Counted from the first letter of the stretch, positions 1 through 10,249 are shown. The stretch: 64,000 nucleotides of DNA from Arvicola amphibius (GCF_903992535.2 NC_052048.2:50468234-50532233), one strand, 5' to 3'. Program-made: numbers and translations. The notes: generated by a model from the sequence alone, not told the origin.

Positions 1-40
1 TGGATAATTTGAGTAAAATGAATTCTGTATGTGTCTGACT

Positions 41-70
41 GTGGTGTGTGTGTGTGTGTGTGTGTGTGTG
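41..70. repeat. (TG)n microsatellite
   Basis: Uninterrupted TG dinucleotide run of about 15 units. Flanking sequence on both sides is low-repeat; I see no gene in 1-390. Confidence 0.97.
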
Positions 71-390
71 AGATCAGAATACAAGAGTGCAAAGGGAGAC
101 ACCAGGCTTAGATATCTGTTCTAAGGACTGTAAATGTTCCAGTCTTTCTATTTTATCTCTGAGCAAACTATTGCTCTTTTACTATCCAGTATGCAGGACA
201 AAAAACATGTTATTACATGTAAACAGTCCAGTCCTCATGTGCTGTTTTACTGAGAAAATTCCAGGTTGCATATCTTATTTTCACAGATGAGGCTGGGTGG
301 TCCAAGGATCTGGGAAACAGACTCTGGCTTAGAGTTCTTGCTGGCATTGTTTTATTGTTTTATGGTGCAAGGTGGAAAATCAAATCACTG

Positions 391-487
391 TGAGAGAAGA
401 AGTAGAAGAAGAAGGGGAGGAAGAGAAGGATGAAAAGGGAGGAGAGAGGAAGAGGAGGAGGAAGAAGAAGAAAAGATGAGAGGACAG
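391..487. repeat. GA/GGA-rich polypurine tract
   Basis: Almost pure purine on the + strand (mixed AGA, GGA and GAAGAA units). Such a mirror-like tract can adopt triplex DNA in principle; here it is a degenerate simple repeat. Confidence 0.9.
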
Positions 488-563
488 GAAAACCCGTTTT
501 CTCTTGAGACCTTCATTTCTCTCTTTGATCAGATACCCAGTTCTGGGAGCTGAGGCTATAAAG

Positions 564-781
564 CAGTGGTTCTCAGCCAATGGGTAATGACCCCTTTGGG
601 GATCGAATGATCCCTTCAGAGGGGTCACCTAAGGCCATTGGAAAAGACAGATATTTACATTACAGTTCCTAACAGTAGCGAAATTACAGTTACGAAGTAG
701 CAATGAAAATAATTTTATGGTTGGGAGTCCCCACAACATGAGGAACTGTATTAAAGGGGCATAGCCAGTTGAGAACCACTG
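564..781 (-). mobile_element. URR1-like hAT-Charlie DNA transposon (non-autonomous)
   Basis: Terminal inverted repeats CAGTGGTTCTC at 564 and GAGAACCACTG at 771-781 bound a 218-bp element. The internal sequence (ATAATTTTATGGTTGGGAGT, CACAACATGAGGAACTGTAT) matches my memory of the rodent URR1 family. It has no coding capacity. The adjoining 8-mers (CTATAAAG and CTGTAGCA) are only half identical, so the target duplication has decayed. Confidence 0.85.
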
Positions 782-2071
782 CTGTAGCAGCGCATTGGCT
801 TAACAGGACTCTATCAGTCTCTGTGCTGAGGTAATTGGGATAAAGTCGTGTGACGCAGACATGGCTGTGACATCCTCAGTGCTTGTAGTCTAAGAGAGAG
901 TAGAGGCGATTGAATTATCATATTCAATTACAGTTGCATATGGATATATAATTACAGTGAATAGAGCTAAGGAGCATTAGAAAGAACCCTAACACTGTTT
1001 AACAAAGACTTAGAATCTTTGGGGGTGTTGGGGAGTTTGAGTATGGTCACATGGTGTTTTGAAAGGATTACTCTGGACAAGGCTGACATGAGAGTTGTTC
1101 ATGTGTACAGAGGAGCAGAGATCTATGGAACAGGTCCCAGCAAGGGGTTTGATGACGGAGACAGACAGGAGCCTATTTGAGAAATCTTTGGTGGGTAAGC
1201 TTAACTGAACTTGGTAAAGAACTGGATAAGTGGAGTGGGACACTGGAACTTGCTATCAAGAATGAAATCCTGGAGTTTAAAACTCTAGCTGATTTCTAGG
1301 TTAACCCAAATCCAACAACAACAAAAAGCAAGAATAAACAAAACACAGGCAGAGGAAAATTAGAACCTGAGAAAATGCCCCATCGCTAACTCTTGAGCAA
1401 AATTCCCTGTCCACCAGTGTGTGAAGATCAGAATGTAATATATTTAGTGCACAATTCATGGCCAAAGTTCTGACCAGGTACACAGTACAATATATATGAC
1501 TTAACAACACATTTTTCAACCCCCAGCTGTAGAGTCTTTCTAACTGTGCTGTCAAAGTGTCATCGAGTTTATGTTCATCCCTGTGCCCCCTTCAAGGGCC
1601 CCTATCCATCAGAGTAGTTGAGGAAGCCTGAGACAGGCAAGGTAACAGTGCTAATAGTGTGTACGTCAGGGAATGGGCCTTGTAGCTTAAGTAAAAAACA
1701 CTTGTATGACTTTAGCTGTATTTAGTTTTTCTTATGTCTCAAATCATAGAAATACCTTAGGTAGGGCTATAGTTGTATAAGCTCTGTAGCTCATAAATTT
1801 ACAGTGGACTTTTCTTGTGAGCAAGCAGTAGATACTCCTTAGTATCTCTTGAGGAACAGAACACTACAGAAATAAATATTAAGTAAGTCAGTATTAGATT
1901 CACATTATTAAAAGCTTGTACTGATACTCTGGACATTTTCAACAAGGATCTATTGATAATTTAAGGTATGCTGAGAGGTGATGGCATGAGCTGATGAACT
2001 TCCTGCCTTTAGGATGCTTATGCTCTATTTGGGAAGGATACTAAGGCAAGCAATGGATGACGTCATTTAAT
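782..2071. other. Low-repeat intergenic/intronic DNA
   Basis: I see no coding signature and no confidently assignable repeat. There is a short A-rich patch (about 1315-1345). The two minus-strand reading frames of 77 and 84 codons show no recognisable domain. Confidence 0.5.
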
Positions 2072-2130
2072 ATAGCTGTGATGGTTGATCCTGATGGTCA
2101 AAGTCAACTTGGCTCCTTTGAGAGATGATT

Positions 2131-2131
<1 letters not shown>

Positions 2132-2172
<41 letters not shown>
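2132..2172. repeat. (GT)n microsatellite at the B4 tail
   Basis: About 20 GT units. They lie where the CA-rich tail of a minus-strand B4 SINE is expected, so the run probably grew from that tail. Confidence 0.95.
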
Positions 2173-2173
<1 letters not shown>

Positions 2174-2723
2174 GGTCAGAGAATAACTTCAGCTGTTGGT
2201 TCTCACCTTCTACCTTGTTTGAGACACAGTCTCTCTGTTGTTCTCTACTGTATACACCAGGCTATCTGGCCTTTGTGTGTCCAGTGGTTTTCTGGTTTTA
2301 CCTCCCATCTCCCCAGGGAGATGCACTGGAATTATAGACATGGGAACTGTGCCCAGCTTTTACCTGGTATCTTAGTGGATTTTCTCTTGCTGTGAAGAGA
2401 TATCATGACCAAGGCAACTTATGAAAGAAAACATTTAGTTGGGAGCTTCCTTCAGTTTCAGAGGGCGAGTCTGACCATTATGGTGTGTGGGGGTGGGGGC
2501 GCGTAGCTGCAGGCAGAAAGAGCAAGATCGGACCTGGCATAGGCTTTTGAAACCTCAAATCCCACCCCCAGTGAAACACCTCCTCCAAACAAGGCTATGC
2601 CTCTAATCCTCCCCAAACAGTTCCACCACTTAGTCTGTGGGGCCACTCTCATTCAGGACAGAACTCAGGTTTATGCAGCGAGGTCTTCACTCCCTCTGCC
2701 ATCTCCTCCAACACCCAAGATTA
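2173..2723 (-). mobile_element. B4 SINE, interrupted by an M2 element
   Basis: The left part (2173-2367) reads as reverse B4: a GGTCAGAGAATAACTTC region, then a B1-like segment ending GTGCCCAGC. After the inserted M2 element the ID-like head resumes as GAACTCAGGTTTATGC and CTCTGCCATCTCCTCC (2661-2723). The copy is old. Confidence 0.6.
2368..2660 (-). mobile_element. M2 LTR-like element inside the B4
   Basis: Contains the family hallmarks CATGACCAAGGCAACTTATG, TTTTGAAACCTCAAATCCCA and CACCTCCTCCAAACAAGG, and ends ATTCAGGACA. On the minus strand it runs TGT...ATA/ACA. It is the innermost of three nested insertions. Confidence 0.65.
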
Positions 2724-3236
2724 TTCTCAAAGCATACCTCTAGGTATGTCTGAGGAGATGTTTCCAGAGAAGACTGACTTATGAAAGAGCAGCTAGGAAG
2801 CAGATCCACCCTGAATATGGGCAGCACCGGCTCTTAAGCTGGGAGCCAGAAGGAATAAAAGGGAAAGGAGACAGGCAGACAGACAGACTGACAGACAGCA
2901 CAGGAGATCTCTCTCATATCCTGACTGCTCCAGTCTGCCACACCCTCCTTACCCTGATGGATTGACACCCCCAAAACCATGCAAACAAACCCTCCCTCTT
3001 GAGTTGTTCATGTCAAGTATTTCTTCAGAACAAACGCGAAGGTAACGAACATAGCCATGAAGAAAGGCACTTAATCAAAGAATTCCTTTATAAGTAGAAG
3101 ATGCTTGAGCTGGAGGAAGACTGATGAAAAGAGGGTGTGAGAAGGAAAAGCATCCAGCTAAGGGAACAGCGGTGCCAATGTCCCGAGGTAGAAGACAACT
3201 TGGTGGCTTCTCCAACAGAAAAAAAAAACTAGTATG

Positions 3237-3364
3237 AGAGAAAGACAGAGAGAGGGAGGAAGGAAAGGAAAGGAGGAAGTAAAGAAGGAAGGAAAAAAAG
3301 AAGGATGGAAGTAGAGAAGGAAAGAAGAAAGGAAGGAAAAAGGAAGGAAGGAAGGAAAAGAAAG
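3237..3364. repeat. Polypurine (GGAA/GAAG)n tract
   Basis: Purine-only sequence for over 100 bases with GGAAGGAA and AAAGAAGG units, probably a decayed SINE tail or simple-repeat expansion. Confidence 0.9.
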
Positions 3365-3857
3365 CTAGTATGTTTGAATTGCCCCAAGGCCAGAAAAGAA
3401 GCTTAGTAAGAGTACAGTCTAAAACCTACACCTTTGCCTCTTGGGATACAGTGGAGTTTCGGGTTATTTTAAGTGTAAGAGGAAACCGTTAAACAGGACA
3501 TTGTCTTAATGCCAGCAGTATTTAAGATCATTCTAGCTGCTTGGTGGAGAACTGACAAGATAGGCACACCGAGTTAAGGAAGACGTCAGCAGAGAAGGCT
3601 GGAAGCTTCAGGCCAGCTGTAGGCGAAGGAATAGGGAGATGGGTGAGTAGCTGCTGTCTCTTGGATATAAGTTGATAAGGTTTTCTGGCAGACTAGAGGT
3701 AGAGTGCTCAGATAAAACAGAAGTATTGAAACTGTGTAGAACAGAGCCAACCCCCATCCTTACAGTCTACTGGCCTCTTGCGAGAAACAGATGTCTTCCT
3801 GTCCTGCTGAAAAGTTTCCTTATTAAAGTTATTTTATTGTTCTGTCTTGGGTAACAG
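3365..3857. other. Low-repeat DNA, nothing assigned
   Basis: No coding, RNA or clear repeat signal. The short + frame at 3672-3854 (60 codons) has no recognisable motif. Confidence 0.45.
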
Positions 3858-3945
3858 GGGAAGGAGTGAGGGAAGGAGAGACAGAGGGTTGGAGAGACAC
3901 ACACACAGAGAGAGACGGTGAGAGAGACAGAGAGTCAGAGAAATC
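3858..3945. repeat. GA/CA-rich simple repeat
   Basis: Mixed GGAG, ACAC and GAGA units, low complexity. Confidence 0.8.
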
Positions 3946-4004
3946 AAACATGAGTGAGTGCCATGGTAGTGGCCATCTTAGTGCCTAGTCCATTCATTTG
4001 AGAT

Positions 4005-4212
4005 TTACAAAATGTGTATATGTGTGCCCAAGTGTATATATGCAGGGATGCCGTATGCAGATGCCCTCAGAGGTCAGAATAGGATGTCAGCTCCCCTGGA
4101 TCTGGAGTTCCAGGTGTTTGGGAGCCACCCCATGTGAGTGCTGGGAACTGAATGCAGGTCCTCGGCCAGAGCAGCAAATGCTCTAAACTGCTAAGCTATT
4201 TCTCCAGCTCCC
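4005..4212 (-). mobile_element. B2-family SINE
   Basis: In reverse orientation: GGTCAGAATAGGATGTCAGC, then CTGGATCTGGAGTTCCAG, then CTGGGAACTGAATGCAGGTC, ending TAAGCTATTTCTCCAGCTCC. This is the reverse complement of the tRNA-like B2 head (A box GCTGGAGA, B box near GGTTC). Confidence 0.85.
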
Positions 4213-5219
4213 AAGCCCCTTCATTCAAGGAGGACAGGGAGAGTAACAGGATTAACTGTTTCGTCTTGTTGCCCACTGCTAGCTTTAGTCTGCAGCCTAC
4301 TTCCTGGATCTGACTTCTTGACTTGGCCAAGATTATGTGTCTGTACCCAAAGAGCTTGTGATAAGATGATAGTCTGGCCCCCTTTGGCTCCCTGCCTTCT
4401 GCAACCAGAGCAAACCTAGCCCCAGAAGCCAGGGTTGGAGCTGGGTCACCACTGTGATTTGGATAGAGAGCACAGAAGGGTGTAGCTGTCTTCTGTCTTG
4501 CAGCCTGCTCCAAAGTTAGCTTTAGACACGAGACCAAGGTCAGGCATGTGGTTGAGATTACATATGTGCATCTGGCAGAAGTCATATCAGGACTTAGGAA
4601 AATAGATCCAACTTCAGCTGTTCTTGGCAGTGCAATCTCATGGCTGATGATACACAGAGAATTAATCTCTAAGGTGTTTTCTCCATGATGGGTGGATCAT
4701 CCACACTCCCAGAGATGTCACTCTCTTGTTTGGAGGTAAAGCAGAGTGTCATTCAGCATAAAACCAGATTCAGCAAGGATAGTTCAAAGAAGCAAATCAA
4801 AGAGGTGTGGGTGGGGCTCGGGCTCAGGGAACTAACAGAATAGGAAGAACCAGCCAAGGTCAGCAATGATGGCAGGCGTTTAGCATCCGGAGGGCAAAGG
4901 GAACAAAGGGAGGAACAGAGCTTGCCTGTACCAGGCCACAGCTGGAGCCACAGATTAGGCATCTCTGTCCTGCTGAATCACACAGGAAAGAGTTTTTGCC
5001 AGGGATCTGGCCCAGCCGTGGGAGAAAGCGTGGAAAGGACAGTCATCCCTTCTCCTGTCCCAGGGATGTTGGCCCAGCAGTGGGTGAGGGCACGGAAGGG
5101 ACATTCATCCCTTTGCCTGTCACCTCCCACGGGAAGGAGGGTGAGTCAGGAGCAGCAGGAAGAATCACCAGCACAGGGGGGAGGTCGTTGTCCCCGATCA
5201 GAGGACTGGCATTGTTTCT

Positions 5220-5221
<2 letters not shown>
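4213..5221. other. Low-repeat DNA, no gene seen
   Basis: About 1 kb without a recognised repeat. Overlapping frames of 99-129 codons on both strands (4196-4585 minus, 4922-5304 plus) have no domain, biased codon use or homologue that I recognise. I treat them as chance. Confidence 0.45.

Positions 5222-5268
<47 letters not shown>
5222..5268. repeat. (CA)n microsatellite
   Basis: About 23 uninterrupted AC units. Confidence 0.97.
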
Positions 5269-5271
<3 letters not shown>

Positions 5272-5648
5272 GAGTTAGTTGCTGCCCAACTTTGTTTGCT
5301 GTAATATTATTCTGGAGGTGATGTTGTATGTGCTTAAGGCATTGTTATGGTTTTGGTTTGTGTAGAAAGAACCAGACAACACAAAATTTGCCTTTTTATT
5401 TATTGCCATGTGCTGCTTAATGTTGTCCCCATCAGCAATAGGCCAAAATGATAGCAGTGGTCTCATGACATTGCCTAGTGATTTCCTTGCCCTCTTAGTT
5501 TGTCTAAATATTCTCTGCGATTTGCACAGTAAGAAATCATCTGCATTCTTGTCCTTAAATGACAGGTGACTGGATTTGTAAGATGTGTGTGCTATGTGCA
5601 CATTCTTGTTCCAGGATACTGTACACAGGGAGAGTTCCGGGAGAACTT
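5269..5648. other. Low-repeat DNA
   Basis: Nothing assigned. The 155-codon minus frame running through 5275-5742 extends into the LTR-like element at 5655 and has no recognisable domain. Confidence 0.4.
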
Positions 5649-5654
5649 GTAAAT

Positions 5655-5806
5655 TGTAACATGAGGGGGAGCCAGGCCTGATTGTTTGGGTTCCTGTCCT
5701 GCCCGGTACCCCACAGCCAGCAAGCCCCCAAAGAAATAACACATAGATTTCTATAAGTTATAAAGCTGATTGGCCCATTAGCTCTAGCCTGGCCCCTCAT
5801 GTTACA
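5655..5806 (-). mobile_element. 152-bp LTR-like element with long terminal inverted repeats and 6-bp TSD
   Basis: Starts TGTAACATGAGGGG and ends with the exact reverse complement CCCCTCATGTTACA. The pairing continues inward through GCCAGGC/GCCTGGC after a 3-nt bulge. GTAAAT flanks it on both sides (5649-5654 and 5807-5812), the 6-bp size expected of class II (ERVK) integration. On the minus strand the core holds GGGCCAATCAG (a CCAAT box), a TATA-like TTTATAACTTATAG and TTTCTTTGGG, resembling the 3' third of the ERV2-A LTRs at 22612 and 61528. It has no coding capacity. Confidence 0.8.
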
Positions 5807-5916
5807 GTAAATCCATATAGGCTTTTTCTTAGCCTTTTTAGAGGGTTACTGTGAGCACTAAATATTTGTCTATAGAGCCCTTAGAACAATGCCTAAGAAG
5901 AAGGCTAACAAGGAGG

Positions 5917-5918
<2 letters not shown>

Positions 5919-5954
<36 letters not shown>
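5919..5954. repeat. (GT)n microsatellite
   Basis: About 18 GT units. Confidence 0.97.
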
Positions 5955-5957
<3 letters not shown>

Positions 5958-6104
5958 ACAAGCCCTTGTGTTTCCTGGGGTAAAGTGCCCTGTTACAAAC
6001 CTATTGTCCTCATCCACAAAATGACACCAATTCACAGCGGCTTGCCCATCTCATTATTGGTTGTTTATAGCTCTCCCACCCAATTAAATCAACAATGAGA
6101 TGAA

Positions 6105-6465
6105 TGTTTTTATAGCAGCTTTGATGAGATGTAATTTATAAATCATAGATTCACCCACATAAAGTGCTACTGTTCAGCAAACTTTAGTGCATTCTTCACA
6201 GTGTAACTGTCATTCCCTGATGCTAGAACATTTTGTTGTCCCAAAAAGAAACCTGTAGCCACCATAGTTTGTCTGATCCCCAGCCCTACCAGATCCAGAC
6301 AACCACCAGTTATGTGTCTGTTTGTCTTTCCTTTCTGGGGGTATTGGGTAAGTGGAATCCTGCAATATGTGGGCTTCCTATTTCATTCACCATAAAAATA
6401 AAAGGTGTATGCACTCTTTGGCACTCAGAATCTACTGCTGAGGATTTCATAATACATAACAGCCA
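6105..6465 (-). mobile_element. Ancient L1M fragment (antisense, 3' region)
   Basis: Reads along the reverse complement of mammalian L1M 3' sequence: GATGAGATGTAATTTATAAA, TTCACCCACATAAAGTG, AGAACATTTTGTTGTCCC, AAAAAGAAACC, and GTGGAATCCTGCAATATGTG. It is highly diverged and not coding. Confidence 0.7.
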
Positions 6466-6477
6466 TCCTTTCGGTTT

Positions 6478-6703
6478 TGGTTTTTGTTTTTGAGATAAAG
6501 TCTCCAGTCCAGGCTGGTATCAAGCTTCCTGTGTAGGTGAATATGCCCTTGAACTTCTAATCCTCCTGCTTCTCCCTCCCCAGGGGTCTGGGATTGCAGA
6601 AAGAGACCATCACATCCACTGTATCTGGTGCTGAGGATTGAATCCAGGGCTTCCTGTTTGGCTAGGGAAGCTCTCCACCAACTCAGCTCCATCACCAGCC
6701 GTG
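6478..6703 (-). mobile_element. B4/RSINE1-like SINE
   Basis: Reverse B1-like half (TTTTTGAGATAAAGTCTCCA, then GTCTGGGATTGCAG) followed by a reverse ID-like half (GAGGATTGAATCCAGGGC, ending CAACTCAGCTCCATCACCAG). It lies at the edge of the L1M fragment. Confidence 0.7.
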
Positions 6704-7160
6704 ACTACATTTTGCTGACTCATCAGTGGCAGATGTTTAAGCCGTTTCCAGGATGAATGATCCTTACAATTTAGCCTTTGCCCACATCTAATTTAGTTCC
6801 TTCATATGCTTTCCTGAACTTAGAGGCCAGGTCAAAGATTAGGAGCCCAGTTTCTAGGCTTCAGAGTATAACACATGCCTCATCTAGACTCTATCACTTG
6901 AAGAGTCCCTTGTCATCTGCGGAGTCACTGTTGGACAGCCAGTGAATTACAAAATGCTGTGTCCCTCCCCACACCTGGAGATATTTGCCGTGGAACCCTT
7001 CTGAATCCACCAGCCTCAGGACTCTGCCCTGTTTGGGATGTCCTCGGTTCTGATGGGCAGTGACATGTTAGGTGTGTAGATACCCTTTCCTGGTAACTGC
7101 GTCTAGTCTGGTGCTGGTGAAAACACTTGGAAACTTCTAAGTGGTCAATAGACTCTGAAT
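6704..7160. other. Low-repeat DNA
   Basis: No feature assigned. The minus frame at 6925-7341 (138 codons) is unrecognised and overlaps the B1 at 7165. Confidence 0.4.
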
Positions 7161-7164
7161 GGAC

Positions 7165-7288
7165 TTGCTTACTTTTTTTAAAAAAGACAGTCTCACTGTG
7201 TAGCTCTGGCTGGACTGTGTAGACCAAACTGACCTGGATCTCACCGGGAGTGCTAAGATCATAGGTGTGTGCCAACATGCCCTGTGTC
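7165..7288 (-). mobile_element. B1 SINE (old)
   Basis: Reverse B1: AAGACAGTCTCACTGTGTAG, CTGGCTGGACTGTGTAGACC, GAGTGCTAAGATCATAGGTG, ending GCCAACATGCCC. Confidence 0.75.
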
Positions 7289-7289
7289 C

Positions 7290-8105
7290 CTTTTTTGGTT
7301 GGTTGATTTTTAATACATGTTTCCACTACCAACCTCTCCAAGGTGGTTTAGAGTCCACAAGAATCACTTCTCATAGTAGCGGAATTTTGACCCAACTTTT
7401 CAATGCCCAGAGGAAAGAAACTAAGTATCATCAGGCTCCCAATCTATGTATTTGCAAATGTGTTATGGATCAACTGACTTCTCCAACCTTAGAAATGTGA
7501 AGTTGAGGGTAAATGAATTTTCTACATGTTACAGTTTTTAATCTGACAGAGCCATTAAACTCTTGTGGGGACCGCCTGGGGACAATCTCCTCACACTTTT
7601 TCTTTATTACATGAGAGGATCTGGTGGGGAAGGGAGCTGGTGGATGAACACCAAACTGAAGCAGCAGTTTCTGGGAGTCCTGGAGAGTGTTTACAAATAA
7701 CATGGTCTCTGCAGCAACCAAGAGCCATAGAGATAAGAGAGCCGCCTCCTTGACAGCTGCCTCGGATCTTTCCCAAGCCTAAAAAACATTCCCGGCCAAG
7801 GTGACAAGAATGGCTGACTGTGCCTCCTCGCCCCTGACTTCTACTCTTCCTCTACTGGCCTTTCTGGTCTCGGACAAGAGGTCTAACTGGCACACCCAGG
7901 AAGACCACCCACTGTCCCACCTGGCTCCCGGTGCCCTCAGTGCTAATGAGGCTTGCCTTGATCTTTGCTATGGCCTTGAGAACATCAACATTTCAGGAAG
8001 AAAGTTTGGGGGCTGTGAATAAGTGTTCTTCCCTTGCTGCTCAGCTTTCAAGAGGCACCATGATAAACTGCATGCAGTTTTATTTTTGTTTCTTTACGTT
8101 GGGTT
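7290..8105. other. Low-repeat DNA
   Basis: No gene or repeat assigned over about 800 bp. Several overlapping frames of 60-97 codons exist on both strands, none recognisable. Confidence 0.4.
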
Positions 8106-8445
8106 TTGTGGCGGGAGTGTGCATTAAGGTGTGTGTGTGTGTGTGTGTGTGTGTTTGTGTGTGTGTGCACCTGTGTGGGAGTGTGCATGGAGACTACAGG
8201 ACAACCTTGTGTGTACTTCCTTAGATGGCATCTACCTTGGTTTTTTATTCTTATTGAAGATAGGGTCTCTCACTTGCCTGGAACCCACCATGTAGGCTAG
8301 ACAGACTGGACAGTGAGTCCCAGGGTCTGCCTGTTTGTATTGCCCCAGGATGGGGATTGCAAGCACGGGCTCCCACATCTCAAACTCAAGTCCTTGTGCT
8401 TTCAAAGCAAGTACTTTACCAACAGCTGCCCCACTAATCCTAGGG
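8106..8445 (-). mobile_element. B4 SINE with expanded (GT)n tail
   Basis: (GT)n at 8129-8167 is followed by reverse B4: ACTACAGGACAACCTTGTG, GATAGGGTCTCTCACTTGCC, GGATGGGGATTGCAAGC, CTCAAACTCAAGTCCTTGTG, ending at ACTTTACCAACAGCTGCCCC. Nearly full length, diverged. Confidence 0.8.
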
Positions 8446-8565
8446 CATCTAGTGTTAAGTTATGAACTTTGCCATAGATGCTATCATGCCCATTTTAGGG
8501 ATGAGAAAGTTGAAACACAGTTATGCTAAAAATGCAAAAATAATCTCTCATGAAATACAGACCCC

Positions 8566-8665
8566 TAGGGCTGGAACTATACATCAATGGTGGGTTGTTT
8601 ACCAAAACTGAGGCTATGGGTTCAATCCTTAGGACTACAGAAGCTAAAAACAAACAAACAACAAA
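8566..8665 (+). mobile_element. ID SINE
   Basis: GGGCTGGAACTATACATCAA head, then a B-box region GGGTTCAATCCTTAGGACT and an A-rich tail (AAACAAACAAACAAC). It is tRNA-Ala/BC1-derived and not a functional tRNA. Confidence 0.75.
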
Positions 8666-8669
8666 AGCA

Positions 8670-9335
8670 CCAGACAGAGGAGTAAATACAGACTTCCGAT
8701 GGATGCTCTTTGAAAATGCATTCGTGTCTAAGAGTAAAAGAAGGTGATTTTACTGATGAACACTCGTATCTGAACTGGGAGGAATGCATACTGTGACAAC
8801 CATGCCCCATACAGCAAAAGCTGCGGGCCCTGCTTTGCAAGATGGGCTCATCAAAGCAAGCATCCTGCAGCAGCAGAAAGGTCACTGATTAGGAAACTCA
8901 GAAAATGTTGGCTACATTTAGTTCCAAAGGATTCCTGACTGTCGTCTTCTGGGAGACTTCGATATAGACGTCAGCAATGTAAAACAGAGAACAGGAAGGT
9001 ATGGGTACTATTTTATGGGATGCAATTTAGCATATTAAAGGTCTATTTTTTAATATCCACAACCCAAATAAATTGCACAGTAGCCATGCTTTTTGGCTTA
9101 ATTTTTAAAAAATAGATGAGGTACATATATGGTGAATTATTTGTTTATTTAGAAGTATAACTCCCTCTAGCCTCTGCCACTGAGTTTCTTCCTTAGGAAC
9201 TGAGTATAGATTTTCAGTTCTGAGAGGATGAATGTATGTGTGTGTGGCTGTCTATGCGTATGAGTATATGTAAGTATATGTGTGCCTTTCACATGTGAGA
9301 CGTACTCTTGTATAATGTTCTTGTTTTGTTGCTAT
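8670..9335. other. Low-repeat DNA with a weak TG/TA-rich patch
   Basis: Nothing assigned except a degenerate TGTG/TATG stretch at about 9228-9295. Confidence 0.4.
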
Positions 9336-9339
9336 ATAC

Positions 9340-9505
9340 ACCATTGCTACAAAAAAGCTTTATCATTTGTTTTCACATCTACTCTCCACTCTGTGGTATG
9401 GATGTGTCAGGTACCATACTGATGGACATTTGGAGTATTCCTAATCTTGTGTTACTACAGACAGAACTGCAGTGGAGCCTTTATGCATTTGTGTTTGTTG
9501 CCATG
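9340..9505 (-). mobile_element. Ancient L1M fragment (antisense)
   Basis: Matches the reverse complement of an L1M 3' segment: TATGGATGTGTCAGGTACCA and CTGATGGACATTTGGAGTA, then a decayed CAATCTT...ACTACAGACAGAACTGCA. Short and diverged. Confidence 0.5.
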
Positions 9506-9542
9506 ATGTATCTTCTACCAGCACTTAATTTAAAACACATGT

Positions 9543-9612
9543 GGAGGCTAGGGCTTAGTGGAAGAGTCCCTACCTCAGATGCATGAGGTGGGAATACCCC
9601 CCCCCTCCCCCC
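9543..9612 (+). mobile_element. ID SINE fragment followed by a C-rich run
   Basis: GGCTAGGGCTTAGTGGAAGA and CTACCTCAGATGCATGAGGT resemble the ID 5' half. A C-rich run (9597-9612) replaces the rest. Confidence 0.5.
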
Positions 9613-9676
9613 ACTGTTACACAAGCAAGGCACAAGCAAAGCCAGAGCAAAACAAAGGTATAAGGATAAGGAACAG

Positions 9677-9820
9677 CCCATGTTTATAGTGTGCTAATGA
9701 CTGTTTTAATCCAGGGAGGGAAGAAATCTGGGGAACCATAGACCCATGCCCATGTTTATAGTCTGCTAATGACTACTTTAATCCTGAGAGTGAAGAAATC
9801 TGGGGAGCCTTAGACCCAAG
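9677..9820. repeat. 72-bp tandem duplication (2 copies)
   Basis: Copy 1 is 9677-9748 and copy 2 is 9749-9820. Both start CCCATGTTTATAGT and contain GAAGAAATCTGGGGA and TAGACCCA. They differ at several scattered bases, so the duplication is not recent. Confidence 0.9.
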
Positions 9821-10245
9821 TCCTGGGAAAATGTTACCCAAGATTGCCCAGAACAGTGAGAATCAAAAGAGTCTGTAATGTAAGATTTTTTTTGAAGTCT
9901 TGTTTCTTGAAGGAAATACAGACATTCAGATGAATGATTATGTTCACCTTCCTCTCTTTAATAAACTGCAACCACAGCCGTGGAGCCTCTAGGAAGTAGA
10001 CTCCTCACTGAATATCCTTTCTCCCACTTGAACGCTTGAAGCAGACTGTGTGGCTCAGTCAGGGTCAGAAGCCCTGGTCCTGCTTCCTTATCCTCTTGTA
10101 CTTCATTTAATTTCTTCCAAATAACATTTAGCTGCCAGGCTTTAAGAGTCACTCCTGAACAAGCCATCTTGAACATATTTCTTCTACTTTGTATATTGAA
10201 TATTAACAAGAAATATGAGTCACCTTTTATGTATCTTAAGGATAC
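9821..10245. other. Low-repeat DNA
   Basis: Nothing assigned. The 83-codon minus frame at 9958-10209 is unrecognised. Confidence 0.4.
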
Positions 10246-10249
10246 TTAT

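Larger units (their letters stand above)
2077..3050 (+). mobile_element. M1 LTR-like (MaLR-type) element, split by two later insertions
   Basis: The 5' piece (2077-2127) begins TGTGATGGTTGATCCTGA. The 3' piece (about 2724-3050) holds the rest of the same consensus, with TATA-like GGAATAAAAGG, a CAGA-rich patch near 2872-2898 and a degraded polyadenylation region. ATAGC is directly repeated at 2072-2076 and 3051-3055, which fits a 5-bp TSD of an ERVL/MaLR-type insertion. The interior is filled by a B4 SINE and an M2 element. Confidence 0.65.

Noticed and set aside
5275..5742. 155-codon minus-strand ORF
   Set aside because: It runs from plain DNA into the inserted LTR-like element at 5655-5806. 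It has no recognisable domain and ignores the insertion boundary, so it is chance.
8566..8665. Possible tRNA gene (A- and B-box-like motifs)
   Set aside because: The sequence is an ID SINE with a decayed cloverleaf and an A-rich tail. The other ID and B2 copies are the same case.
9597..9612. C-rich runs here and at 14498-14510 as i-motif or G-quadruplex sites
   Set aside because: Each is one long C run, possibly a SINE-tail by-product, without four separated tracts in a defined arrangement. A structure is possible but unsupported.
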